A stretch of 64,000 nucleotides of DNA, taken from assembly GCA_001730015.1 (NCBI GenBank), contig MDLA01000080.1, positions 186,001 to 250,000 on the forward strand, given 5' to 3'. Origin of the DNA: Chromatiales bacterium (ex Bugula neritina AB1). Its GTDB lineage: Bacteria > Pseudomonadota > Gammaproteobacteria > Granulosicoccales > Granulosicoccaceae. Positions 57,601-64,000 of this stretch are shown here, one piece after another. Below the pieces are notes generated by a model. It was not told where the DNA came from, did no database searches, and worked only from the letters and a program-made list of their open reading frames with translations. The position numbers were made by a program, and so were the translations under genes. The stretch's first letter is position 1. Every line of letters starts with the position of its first letter.

Positions 57601-58357
57601 AGGAGCGGTGGTCGGAGCGCAGCCGTTTGGTGGTGAGGGGTTGTCCGGTACCGGTCCCAAAGCCGGTGGGCCGCATTACCTGCAGCGGTTTTATGCACCG
57701 CTTTTCCCGAGTATCGGCGATACCTCGAATTATGCGGGCGCTGTTGCAACTGCGGTGCCCTTGTCTGATTTGCAGCAGGCCATTGAATCGGTCACCCCGA
57801 TGACTGAACCCCTGCAGCCACAACACAAATCACAGGTGCAGGCATTGCAGCAGTTTGCGTCTGGTGTGGAAATCGAACTAAACACTATAGAAATAGAATG
57901 GCTGCTGCCCGGCCCGACAGGTGAGAGTAATCGCTTATCAGTCTATCCGCGTGGTCGGGTTCTGATTATCGGAGATAATCCAGCCTTTTATTTACAACAA
58001 TGCGCTGATGCCTTCATTGCCGGGTGTGCAGTTGTGCTGTTGGTGTCGGGTAATTTAGATAGCCATGAAGAAACATTGCTGGTCAATACGCGCGAAAGTG
58101 CTCTGCCGTTTACATTTGTGAAAGGCGTTTTTGATCCTGCATTGCTAGAGAGTGTGGAGAATCTGGCTGCGGTAGCAGTTGCCAGTGATGCGGCTACGGT
58201 GATTTCCTGTAAGCAAGCCCTGGCGTTGCGCGAAGGTGCTATTGTGCCTGTGATCTGTGAATGCGGGACACCGGGCAGGTATGTTATAGAGCGGCATGTG
58301 TGTATTGATACAACTGCCGCAGGCGGTAATGCGACTTTGCTTGCAGCTTCTGAATGA
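54668..58357 (+). CDS. putA: Bifunctional proline dehydrogenase/P5C dehydrogenase PutA, type without DNA-binding domain
   Basis: PutA oxidises proline to glutamate. The proline dehydrogenase barrel has GRPGISVKLSALHPRYE, IMVRLVKGAYWDAEIKQ and APVGAHVDLLAYLVRRLLENG. The aldehyde dehydrogenase part has SPWNFPLAIFTGQ, CFTGSTAVAKQI, the catalytic glutamate in LIAETGGLNAMIAD and the cysteine in SAGQRCSALRML. The last 200 residues or so form the C-terminal structural domain of long PutAs. At 1229 residues it lacks the N-terminal ribbon-helix-helix repressor found in E. coli PutA, so it is probably not self-regulating. The start is ATG 54668. Confidence 0.96.
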   Translation: MKTLDSLRHSIRLRYQQTEPEIVAELLAAEVLSERERSMLVETAAATVARLREQNNPTLMESFLSEYGLSTREGIGLMCLAEALLRVPDAATVDELIADKIEPSNWGIHLGKSSSSLVNASTWALLLTGRLLDDSLDGVETDSPVLALRQLIKRLGEPVVRKSVSQAMKMLGKQFVLGQTIEDALQVARELEQKGYIYSYDMLGEAARTHADAERYFEAYADAIALIAQAPGEGVTGRPGISVKLSALHPRYEHTHKAEVMDALLPRISALVDAAAEANIGLNIDAEESDRLDLSLDVIEALLQKETIRQWDGFGVVVQAYGRRALPVIDWLLAVCESTGQRIMVRLVKGAYWDAEIKQAQELGLANFPVYTRKATTDVSYLVCAQRLLNNRHSIYPQFATHNAHTVSAIRYMAGSDTGSYEFQRLHGMGEALHDDILQRHGTRCRIYAPVGAHVDLLAYLVRRLLENGANSSFVNQIVNEELSPMEVARCPIDEVATFETIEHPAISKPLELFYPQRANSRGYRINDPASIQPLLDARAACKTSGYEASPMLAGESTGDGTVLDIVNPARPDYRVGSVVEASLVDVEAAVQAASATFTPWQSSTARDRSECLLRAAVLYEENIAEFSTILAGEAGKHLLDAISEVREAVDFLRYYAQQAMEVSDAQPGRGVIVCISPWNFPLAIFTGQIAAALAAGNTVLAKPARQSPLVAAQAVALLHRAAIPASVLQLLPGDGPVIGNALVSHAAIAGVCFTGSTAVAKQIERQLAARTESDLQAAGSTPDPLLIAETGGLNAMIADTTALTEQVVRDILISSFQSAGQRCSALRMLYIQEEAEQRLVTMLCGALQTLTIGDPWELSTDIGPVIDAEARDKISNYIKTRDDADQLVTQLAVPDQGYFIGPAIIRVSGIEELDEEIFGPVLHIATYKAAQLDSVLESINNKGYGLTFGLHTRIDDRVQYIVDRIKAGNIYVNRNQIGAVVGAQPFGGEGLSGTGPKAGGPHYLQRFYAPLFPSIGDTSNYAGAVATAVPLSDLQQAIESVTPMTEPLQPQHKSQVQALQQFASGVEIELNTIEIEWLLPGPTGESNRLSVYPRGRVLIIGDNPAFYLQQCADAFIAGCAVVLLVSGNLDSHEETLLVNTRESALPFTFVKGVFDPALLESVENLAAVAVASDAATVISCKQALALREGAIVPVICECGTPGRYVIERHVCIDTTAAGGNATLLAASE

Positions 58358-58777
58358 ATGAGAGAGCGAACTGCAATAACCATGGGTGGTTGTCTATGCG
58401 GGCGTAATGCGTATCAAATCACGGGCGCTCTGTCTGCTTGCAGCTATTGTCATTGTGCAATTTGCAGAAAGCTAAGCGGTTCCGCGTTCGGGGCTTACGG
58501 AAGTGTGGTTCGGGAATTGTTCGAATGGCAGCCGACGCCGGAGTTTTTGTCTTGCTATAGTCCCACCGAAATTACACGCCGTTATTTTTGCAGGCAGTGT
58601 GGCAGTTATTTACTGACAGAGCATGATGATGAGCCGGATCATCTCTTTGTTTCACTTGGTACACTGGACGACACTGCCGATATTTCCATCGAGTACCATC
58701 AGTTTGCTGCATCCAAAGCCCGCTGGCACACGCTCTCTGCGGAGTTGCCGGCGTACTCGAAGTGGCCGCCTGAGTAA
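58358..58777 (+). CDS. GFA/CENP-V family zinc protein
   Basis: This 139-residue protein belongs to the glutathione-dependent formaldehyde-activating enzyme-like family. Zinc motifs are GGCLCGRNAYQI, CSYCHCAICRKLSGS and FCRQCGSYLL. Catalysis in this family is doubtful for many members. The ATG at 58358 directly abuts the putA stop; ATG 58382, just before GGCLCG, is the more typical start for the family. It may share the putA transcript. It could act on an aldehyde made by putA or the monooxygenase downstream, but that is inference. Confidence 0.88.
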   Translation: MRERTAITMGGCLCGRNAYQITGALSACSYCHCAICRKLSGSAFGAYGSVVRELFEWQPTPEFLSCYSPTEITRRYFCRQCGSYLLTEHDDEPDHLFVSLGTLDDTADISIEYHQFAASKARWHTLSAELPAYSKWPPE

Positions 58778-58918
58778 CCAGTAGCCAGTGGTGGTTGGTT
58801 TTTCCAGGCTTGGTGGTGTGGTTTTTCGAAGACCTCTGCAAGGGTGAAATCCCTGAAAAGACGAAGCAACAGGGGTATCGTGTTTATATTTTGCAATTGA
58901 CAAAGATAGCGAGAGTTT

Positions 58919-59488
58919 ATGCGTGTAGCCGTTATATATCATTCCGAAACCGGAACAACAGCGCAACTTGCGCAGCAAGTGGTGCAAGGTGCAGAATCAG
59001 TCACCGGCGCGAGTGCACTGTTGCTTGAGATAAAAGGGGCTGATATCCACCATGGTAAGTTCAGCAACGCCGCTTTGCTGGGTTCTGTCACAGCAGCAGA
59101 TGCGATAATTTTCGGCTCACCTACTTATATGGGTAGTGTATCAGCTGAATTTAAATCGTTTGCGGATGCCACGTCAGATATCTGGTCCAGGCAAGCCTGG
59201 AGCGGCAGAGTCTGCTCGGGTTTTACCATGGGTGCCAATCCCAGTGGCGATCAGTTAAGTGCAATTCAGTATATGAATATTCTCTCTAACCAGCATGGCA
59301 TGTTATGGACTGGGGTCGACATTCCGGGTGGTTCCGACCCGCAGGGACGCAATCGGCTTGGCGCGCAAAACGGCCTTATAGCAAATACCTATACAAATAA
59401 AGTGGATCCTCTTGATCTTGCAACTGCAAATTATCTGGGCGCAAGGGTTGCGACACTGGCACTAAAGATAAATGATAAACCATGTTAA
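58919..59488 (+). CDS. Flavodoxin/WrbA-like NAD(P)H:quinone-type flavoprotein
   Basis: The 189-residue protein has the FMN-phosphate motif AVIYHSETGTTAQLAQQV at its start and the flavin-stacking region IIFGSPTYMGSVSAEFKSF. It ends with a Leu-rich helix (ANYLGARVATLAL). These fit the flavodoxin-like NADPH-dependent FMN reductase or WrbA group. The start is ATG 58919, with GAGAG upstream. It overlaps the next gene by 7 bp, so translation of the pair is probably coupled. Confidence 0.88.
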   Translation: MRVAVIYHSETGTTAQLAQQVVQGAESVTGASALLLEIKGADIHHGKFSNAALLGSVTAADAIIFGSPTYMGSVSAEFKSFADATSDIWSRQAWSGRVCSGFTMGANPSGDQLSAIQYMNILSNQHGMLWTGVDIPGGSDPQGRNRLGAQNGLIANTYTNKVDPLDLATANYLGARVATLALKINDKPC

Positions 59489-59943
59489 TAAAAATCGACG
59501 ATTTACTCGGGCCTGAGATCTTTGCTCTTTTGCAGGAGCACCTGGACGACATGGCGATTCATTCCCCGCCGGAGAGCGTCCATGCGCTGGATATCGATGC
59601 ATTGCGTCAGCCGGAGATTACCTTCTGGAGTGCGTGGCGCGAAGATGAACTCGTTGGCTGCGGCGCAATGAAGGAGCTCGATGCCACACAGGCCGAGATT
59701 AAATCCATGCGGACGATCTATAAAGCAAAGAGAACCGGTGTTGGATCGGCGTTGCTGAAACACATTCTGGAAGAGGCCCGACTGCGGGGATATAAGCGGG
59801 TAAGTCTTGAGACGGGTTCTATGGATGCCTTCAGACCCGCTCGTGAGATGTACGCGCGCTTCGGATTTACAGAGTGCCCGCCGTTTGCAGACTATCAGCC
59901 TGATCCACACAGTACGTTCATGACACTTCAATTATCAGGGTAG
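59482..59943 (+). CDS. GNAT family N-acetyltransferase
   Basis: The 153-residue protein has the GNAT core: LVGCGAMKELDATQAEIKSM, the acetyl-CoA loop RRTGVGSALLKHILEEARL-type (KRTGVGSALLKHILEEA), and the closing EMYARFGFTECPPFADY. That end is typical of the PA4866/YjaB-like group. Substrate unknown. The start overlaps the stop of the flavodoxin gene (ATGTTAA), a translational-coupling arrangement. It is likely to be the last gene of that pair. Confidence 0.92.
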   Translation: MLIKIDDLLGPEIFALLQEHLDDMAIHSPPESVHALDIDALRQPEITFWSAWREDELVGCGAMKELDATQAEIKSMRTIYKAKRTGVGSALLKHILEEARLRGYKRVSLETGSMDAFRPAREMYARFGFTECPPFADYQPDPHSTFMTLQLSG

Positions 59944-60099
59944 TTACTCCCCGTGTTATAAGTCACGGGCCTGTGCTAAAAAATTACAGTGGTTACTGTC
60001 GAGATAAGTGCTGCTAAGTAGAAGAATTTTAATTGCCTCGATCCCTGTGATATTGTCGTATCAGTGGCAATGCTGATTTAATTACAATTGGAGGAAAAT

Positions 60100-61911
60100 A
60101 TGGCTGCTACAGCAGAGAGTATGGCGAACGCGCAGGTGGAACAGTGGCTGTCTACATTCGGGCAGGCTTTGAGTGAAGGCAATATCGAAAATGCCGTAGC
60201 GCATTTTGACGATGAATGCTTCTGGCGGGATTTTCTCACATTTACCTGGAACCTCGATACATCAGAAAGTCCCGATGCAATTCGAGCCATGCTAAACAGT
60301 ACACTAAAAAACACCAGGCCGTCAGGCTGGACTCTTGAGGGAGATGCTTCATCGGCCGACGGCATTACTGAAGGGTGGTTTACCTTTGAAACTGATGTGG
60401 CACGCGGCCGTGGACACGTGCGTTTGAAAGGTGAAAAATGCTGGACGCTTCTTACCACGATGCTTGAGTTGAAAGGGTTCGAAGAACACAACGACAAAAA
60501 CGGCACCCGTGAGATGGGTGTTGAACATGGTGCATTCCGCGGCCGGAAAAACTGGCTTGAACGAAAGCAACAGGAGGAAGCAGAGCTGGGCTATGATCGC
60601 CAGCCGTATTGCCTTGTAATCGGAGGTGGGCAAGGCGGTATTGGTCTGGGTGCGCGACTCAAGCGGCACGGTGTGCCAACGATTATCCTTGAAAAGAACG
60701 AAAGGCCCGGTGATTCATGGCGTAAGCGATATCGTTCTTTGTGCCTGCATGACCCGGTCTGGTATGACCATCTTCCGTACTTGCCGTTTCCTGATCATTG
60801 GCCGGTATTTTCACCTAAAGACAAAATAGGTGATTGGCTGGAAATGTACACAAAAATTATGGAGCTTAATTACTGGTCTTCATCTGAAGCGCTTAGCGCC
60901 TCCTATGATGAAGAAAAACAGGAGTGGGAAGTCAACGTTGATCGTAACGGTCAGCAGGTAACGTTGCGGCCGAAGCAATTGATATTAGCAACTGGTATGT
61001 CTGGTGTTGCCAATATGCCTGACTTCCCGGGCGCGGAGAATTTCAAAGGTCAATTGCTTCATTCCAGTCAGCACGCAGGCGGAGACACCTGGAACGGTAA
61101 AAAGTGTGTGGTTGTCGGTTCGAATAATTCAGCGCACGATATCTGTGCCGATCTCTGGGAAAATGGCGCTGATGTCACCATGTTGCAGCGCTCCTCCACG
61201 CATATAGCTAAATCGGATACATTGATGGAGCTGGCGCTCGGCGGGCTCTATTCTCGTGAAGCAGTAGCCGCTGGAGTAACTACAGATACAGCTGATCTGA
61301 TTTTCGCGTCTCTGCCTTATAAAATTCTGCATACGCTGCAAAAACCCGTGTACGACGAAATGGCAAAACGGGATGCAGAATTGTATGAAGGGCTGGAGAA
61401 GGCTGGATTTATGCTCGACTTCGGGGAAGATGGTTCCGGCTTGTTTGTAAAATATCTGCGCCGTGGCTCGGGATATTACATTGATGTTGGTGCATCGCAG
61501 TTAATTATAGATGGAAAAATAAAGCTGAAAAGTGGAGTTAATGTCAGCCGCATAAATGAAAACTCCGTTACTCTGGATGATGGCACTGAACTCGAAGCGG
61601 ATTTAATCGTGTGTGCTACTGGCTACAGTTCCATGAACAGCTGGGCCGCGAGTATTATCTCTTCTGAGGTAGCAGATAAAGTAGGCAAGTGCTGGGGCCT
61701 TGGGTCAGATACTAAAAAAGACCCGGGTCCGTGGGAAGGCGAGTTGCGCAATATGTGGAAACCCACGCAGCAGCAGGCGTTATGGTTTCATGGCGGCAAC
61801 CTGCATCAGTCAAGGCACTACTCGTTATACCTGGCATTGCAGATGAAGGCGCGGATGGAAGGCCTGGATACACCGGTATACAACTTGAAACCGGTGCACC
61901 ATCTATCGTGA
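60100..61911 (+). CDS. FMO-like flavin monooxygenase with SnoaL-type N-terminal domain
   Basis: The protein has 603 residues from ATG 60100, which has GGAGG upstream; TTG 60088 is rejected. Residues 1-140 form an NTF2/SnoaL-like domain (EQWLSTFGQALSEGNIENA with HFDDECFWRDFLTF). The FMO core follows: FAD motif LVIGGGQGGIGLGARL, GDSWRKRYRSLCLHDPVWYD, the FMO signature region FKGQLLHSSQHAGG, and the NADPH motif VVVGSNNSAHDICADLWENG. It resembles YUCCA-like and Baeyer-Villiger-type flavin monooxygenases; the substrate is not known. It is separate from the flavodoxin-GNAT pair by 156 bp. Confidence 0.9.
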   Translation: MAATAESMANAQVEQWLSTFGQALSEGNIENAVAHFDDECFWRDFLTFTWNLDTSESPDAIRAMLNSTLKNTRPSGWTLEGDASSADGITEGWFTFETDVARGRGHVRLKGEKCWTLLTTMLELKGFEEHNDKNGTREMGVEHGAFRGRKNWLERKQQEEAELGYDRQPYCLVIGGGQGGIGLGARLKRHGVPTIILEKNERPGDSWRKRYRSLCLHDPVWYDHLPYLPFPDHWPVFSPKDKIGDWLEMYTKIMELNYWSSSEALSASYDEEKQEWEVNVDRNGQQVTLRPKQLILATGMSGVANMPDFPGAENFKGQLLHSSQHAGGDTWNGKKCVVVGSNNSAHDICADLWENGADVTMLQRSSTHIAKSDTLMELALGGLYSREAVAAGVTTDTADLIFASLPYKILHTLQKPVYDEMAKRDAELYEGLEKAGFMLDFGEDGSGLFVKYLRRGSGYYIDVGASQLIIDGKIKLKSGVNVSRINENSVTLDDGTELEADLIVCATGYSSMNSWAASIISSEVADKVGKCWGLGSDTKKDPGPWEGELRNMWKPTQQQALWFHGGNLHQSRHYSLYLALQMKARMEGLDTPVYNLKPVHHLS

Positions 61912-61992
61912 TCCTGAATCATCTGTAATTAGAAGTTATAACGGTTGCGCTTACCTATAAGGGTTGTGCAAGAAAGTATCTGGAAAGTGCGG

Positions 61993-62016
61993 CGCGTAGT
62001 TTTTATAAACTACGCG
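61993..62016. terminator. Hairpin between the monooxygenase and the convergent SDR
   Basis: CGCGTAGTTT and its perfect complement are separated by 4 bases, in the gap between two convergent genes. A T-rich stretch follows on each side. It is probably a bidirectional terminator. Confidence 0.6.
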
Positions 62017-62021
62017 TCAAT

Positions 62022-62055
62022 CCAGTTTATCGGTTTAACCAGTTTTTCGGTTTAA
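62022..62055. repeat. Two tandem 17-bp units next to the SDR stop codon
   Basis: CCAGTTTATCGGTTTAA and CCAGTTTTTCGGTTTAA lie end to end, differing at one base. The second unit abuts the SDR stop codon (read on the minus strand). Origin unknown; replication slippage is the simplest reading. Confidence 0.7.
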
Positions 62056-62829
62056 TTAGAGAAGTGAATCAAGCGAAAAACTGTGTCCATTGCTGTTCCT
62101 GGCCTCACTGCTTAAAAGGTAAAGGTACGCTGCTGCCTTGCTGGCAGGGTCCGGTAACGTAGAAGGATCTTCTCCGGGGAATGCTGAACTTCTTAGAGAA
62201 GTTCGCATTTTTCCGGGGTTAATTGCATTGCAGGTGACCGGAAATGTGTTATCGGCGTTTTTGTCGGCGTCGAGTTCGTCTGCGAGTGTTGTACTCATGG
62301 CGCTAATTGCGGCTTTGCTGATTCCGTATGAGCCCCAGTATGCCTTGCATTTTTCATCGACAGTAAAAATCACGCTGCCTTTTCCTGATGCCTTTAAGAG
62401 CGGTAATAGTGATTGTGTCAGCAGCATTGGCCCGTGCAGGTTTACCGAAAAAGTAGTAAGCCATAATTTGGTATCGATACTTGTCAGCGGCGCTATCTGC
62501 CCGAGGTTCGCAGCGCAATGCACCAGTCCTGTCACGTGTCCGTAAACATCGTGGAGTGTGTCGGCCAGCCGGGCGTAGTCATCAGCGCTAGCTCCGGCCA
62601 GATCGAGCGGGTATAAGCCGGGTTGCTTACCTGTATTGGCCTCTATTTCATCGTGCAGCGCGTTGAGACCCCGCTCATTTTTATCCAGTAAAATAAGTTC
62701 CACTCCCTGAACTGACGCAGCGCGGGCAATACTGCTACCCAGGCCGCCGGCTGCTCCGGTGATCAATACAATTCGGCTTGCCAGGGTGGTTTCCGTAGGC
62801 TGGTAGTTCTGGATTGGTCCAGGAGTCAA
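62056..62829 (-). CDS. YciK-like short-chain dehydrogenase with altered catalytic site
   Basis: The 257-residue SDR has the cofactor motif VLITGAAGGLGSSIARA, the VHCAANLG segment and the YGISK catalytic Tyr-Lys. The overall alignment is to YciK, including the TFSVNLHGPMLLTQSLLPLL helix and AFPGEDPSTLPDPAS. The catalytic serine normally found in the TSSS segment is absent: this protein reads VFTVDEKCKAYWGSYG. Activity is therefore doubtful. The start is TTG 62829 with AAGGAT upstream. It begins 11 bp after the photolyase stop on the same strand, so the two form an operon. Confidence 0.85.
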   Translation of the reverse strand: MTPGPIQNYQPTETTLASRIVLITGAAGGLGSSIARAASVQGVELILLDKNERGLNALHDEIEANTGKQPGLYPLDLAGASADDYARLADTLHDVYGHVTGLVHCAANLGQIAPLTSIDTKLWLTTFSVNLHGPMLLTQSLLPLLKASGKGSVIFTVDEKCKAYWGSYGISKAAISAMSTTLADELDADKNADNTFPVTCNAINPGKMRTSLRSSAFPGEDPSTLPDPASKAAAYLYLLSSEARNSNGHSFSLDSLL

Positions 62830-62839
62830 ATCGGTATCC

Positions 62840-64000
62840 TTAGTTGTGTTGCTTTATTTTGTCGAAACGTTTCAGGGCATCCAGACGACTTTGTGCAAGA
62901 TCGACGATCGGGTTGGGGTAAGTTTTTCCGAGTACTATGCCTGCCTCACTCAATTCTTTTTCTGTCGCAGTCCAGGGAGCATGAATTGTTTTGTTTCCAA
63001 GTTTTGCCAACTCGGGTACCCATTGCCTGATGTAGATTCCCTCAGGATCAAATCGCTGCCCTTGTCGTACCGGATTGAATACACGGAAGTATGGCGCTGC
63101 ATCAGCACCGCTGCCGGCCACCCACTGCCATCCCATCGAGTTGCTGGCGAGATCCGCATCGAGCAGAGTGTCCCAAAACCAGCGAGCACCTTCAAGCCAG
63201 TGAATGCCCATGTTTTTTATTAGTAATGAAGCGACTACCATACGTACACGATTATGCATCCAGCCGGTCTGCCAGAGTTGTCGCATGCCTGCGTCAACGA
63301 GAGGAATGCCGGTTTTGCCTTGCTGCCAGCGCTTTAGCGCGCGTCTGTTTTTTTTCCATGGGAATTTTTCATAGCGGACGTCCAGGGGCTTATTTGTTAT
63401 CTGCGGGAAGTGATACAGCAAGTGGCAGGCAAATTCACGCCAGGCAATCTCCCGGCGGTATGTCACAATATTCTGATCATCTTCGGGTAGCTTGTTATCG
63501 ATCAGATGTCTGGCAATTGCGGCCAGAATCTGGCGTGGAGTTATTTCGCCAAAGGCCAGATGAGGTGATAGCCTGGAGGTGCCCTCCAGAGACGGTATAT
63601 CCCGTGCGCTATCGTAGTCGTTGATACTGGCCCTTAACAATTGCTGCAGTCTATGGCTGGCGCCTTTTTCTCCGGGACACCAGATTGTCCCGAATTGTGA
63701 GTCCCAGGGTATTGTCGGTAAAAGATCGAGAGTCTCCAGACTTTGCGCGAAGTCGATGCTGCCAGTGTAGCGAGGGATTTTTGCAGCCGGGGCATTGTTG
63801 TTATATAGAGAGCCGCGGAAGGAGTCGTTGCCGACCGCGGCTTCAGCCTGTTTAAGCGATGCTCGCCAGTAAGCGGTAAATACCCGATAAGGATGTTTCC
63901 CCTCACGTTGAATCTGCCAGGGCTCGTAGCAGTAATTACCCGGGAAAGAGACAACCTTTACGCCGCTATCAGTGAGCTTCTTTTTTATCTTGCTGTCGAG
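62840..64000 (-). CDS. phrB: Deoxyribodipyrimidine photolyase (5' part beyond window)
   Basis: Photolyase repairs UV-induced pyrimidine dimers with FADH and light. The reading frame is open to the window edge, giving 386 C-terminal residues of an expected 470 or so. The N-terminal part visible includes PGNYCYEPWQIQREGKHPYR and PWDSQFGTIWCPGEKGA. FAD-site motifs are TSRLSPHLAFGEITPRQ, ITYRREIAWREFACHLLYHF, GIPLVDAGMRQLWQTGWMHNR, VASLLIKNMGIHWLEGARWFWDTLLDADLASN and WQWVAGSGADAAPYFRVFNP. The enzyme's end has NPIVDLAQSRLDALKRF. The apparent start at 63640 is internal. Confidence 0.95.
   Translation of the reverse strand, partial: LDSKIKKKLTDSGVKVVSFPGNYCYEPWQIQREGKHPYRVFTAYWRASLKQAEAAVGNDSFRGSLYNNNAPAAKIPRYTGSIDFAQSLETLDLLPTIPWDSQFGTIWCPGEKGASHRLQQLLRASINDYDSARDIPSLEGTSRLSPHLAFGEITPRQILAAIARHLIDNKLPEDDQNIVTYRREIAWREFACHLLYHFPQITNKPLDVRYEKFPWKKNRRALKRWQQGKTGIPLVDAGMRQLWQTGWMHNRVRMVVASLLIKNMGIHWLEGARWFWDTLLDADLASNSMGWQWVAGSGADAAPYFRVFNPVRQGQRFDPEGIYIRQWVPELAKLGNKTIHAPWTATEKELSEAGIVLGKTYPNPIVDLAQSRLDALKRFDKIKQHN

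Noticed and set aside
63634..63954. Apparent separate gene or frameshift upstream of the photolyase
   Set aside because: Translation of the photolyase frame is open and family-like through to 64000; the other frame is a shadow and no frameshift is needed.

Overview
The window is chromosomal DNA from a free-living gammaproteobacterium. The evidence is a dense set of core genes with proteobacterial architectures: yciB, yciO-scpA-scpB, dksA-gluQ, guaB-guaA, dapD-dapC, trxB/aat, ftsK-lolA-rarA, parC, efp-epmA, psd, prmB and a long PutA. Base composition looks roughly balanced, and GTG and TTG starts are frequent. I could not place the organism below class level. I found no rRNA, tRNA, CRISPR array, prophage or intact insertion sequence.

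Layout. 1-5.4 kb: periplasmic PPIase (cut by the edge), YciB, then YciO-ScpA-ScpB facing an Smr-domain protein, then MsrB with a small membrane protein. 5.5-10.7 kb, minus strand: xseA, dksA, gluQ, acs. 10.8-19 kb, plus strand: guaB-guaA, an OmpA-family protein, a TPR lipoprotein, a YoaA/DinG helicase and tsaB. 19.4-24 kb, minus strand: ArsC-like protein, dapD, dapC and a Tat-type L,D-transpeptidase. 24-31 kb is an accessory envelope region: a PLP enzyme, small lipoproteins, DUF2959, a beta-barrel, a PilZ-like protein and a large Asp-rich calcium-repeat protein with a C-terminal sorting-type tail. 31-38 kb: iron-type ABC permease under a Fur box, an Mth938-fold protein, hom, and the minus-strand group trxB-GNAT-aat-HAD. 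38-45 kb: ftsK-lolA-rarA facing queG and a bicupin. 45-54 kb: a secreted Ig-like lipoprotein, parC, a zinc peptidase, efp-epmA-HExxH protein, psd and prmB. 54-64 kb: putA, a GFA protein, a flavodoxin, a GNAT, an FMO-like monooxygenase, a YciK-like SDR, and a photolyase running off the right edge.

The most unusual element is a dispersed imperfect palindrome of about 170-185 bp with terminal inverted repeats. It occurs four times, always just downstream of a housekeeping gene (guaA, tsaB, hom, parC). It looks like a MITE or REP-like family that has colonised 3' ends. One copy contributes half of the hom terminator stem and the stop codon of the opposing gene. Other points of interest are an attenuator-like leader before hom, an HExxH protein placed directly after the EF-P modification genes, a YoaA helicase with one apparent iron-sulfur cysteine changed to serine, and an SDR without the usual catalytic serine.

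All calls come from reading the sequence and from remembered family motifs. No database search was run.
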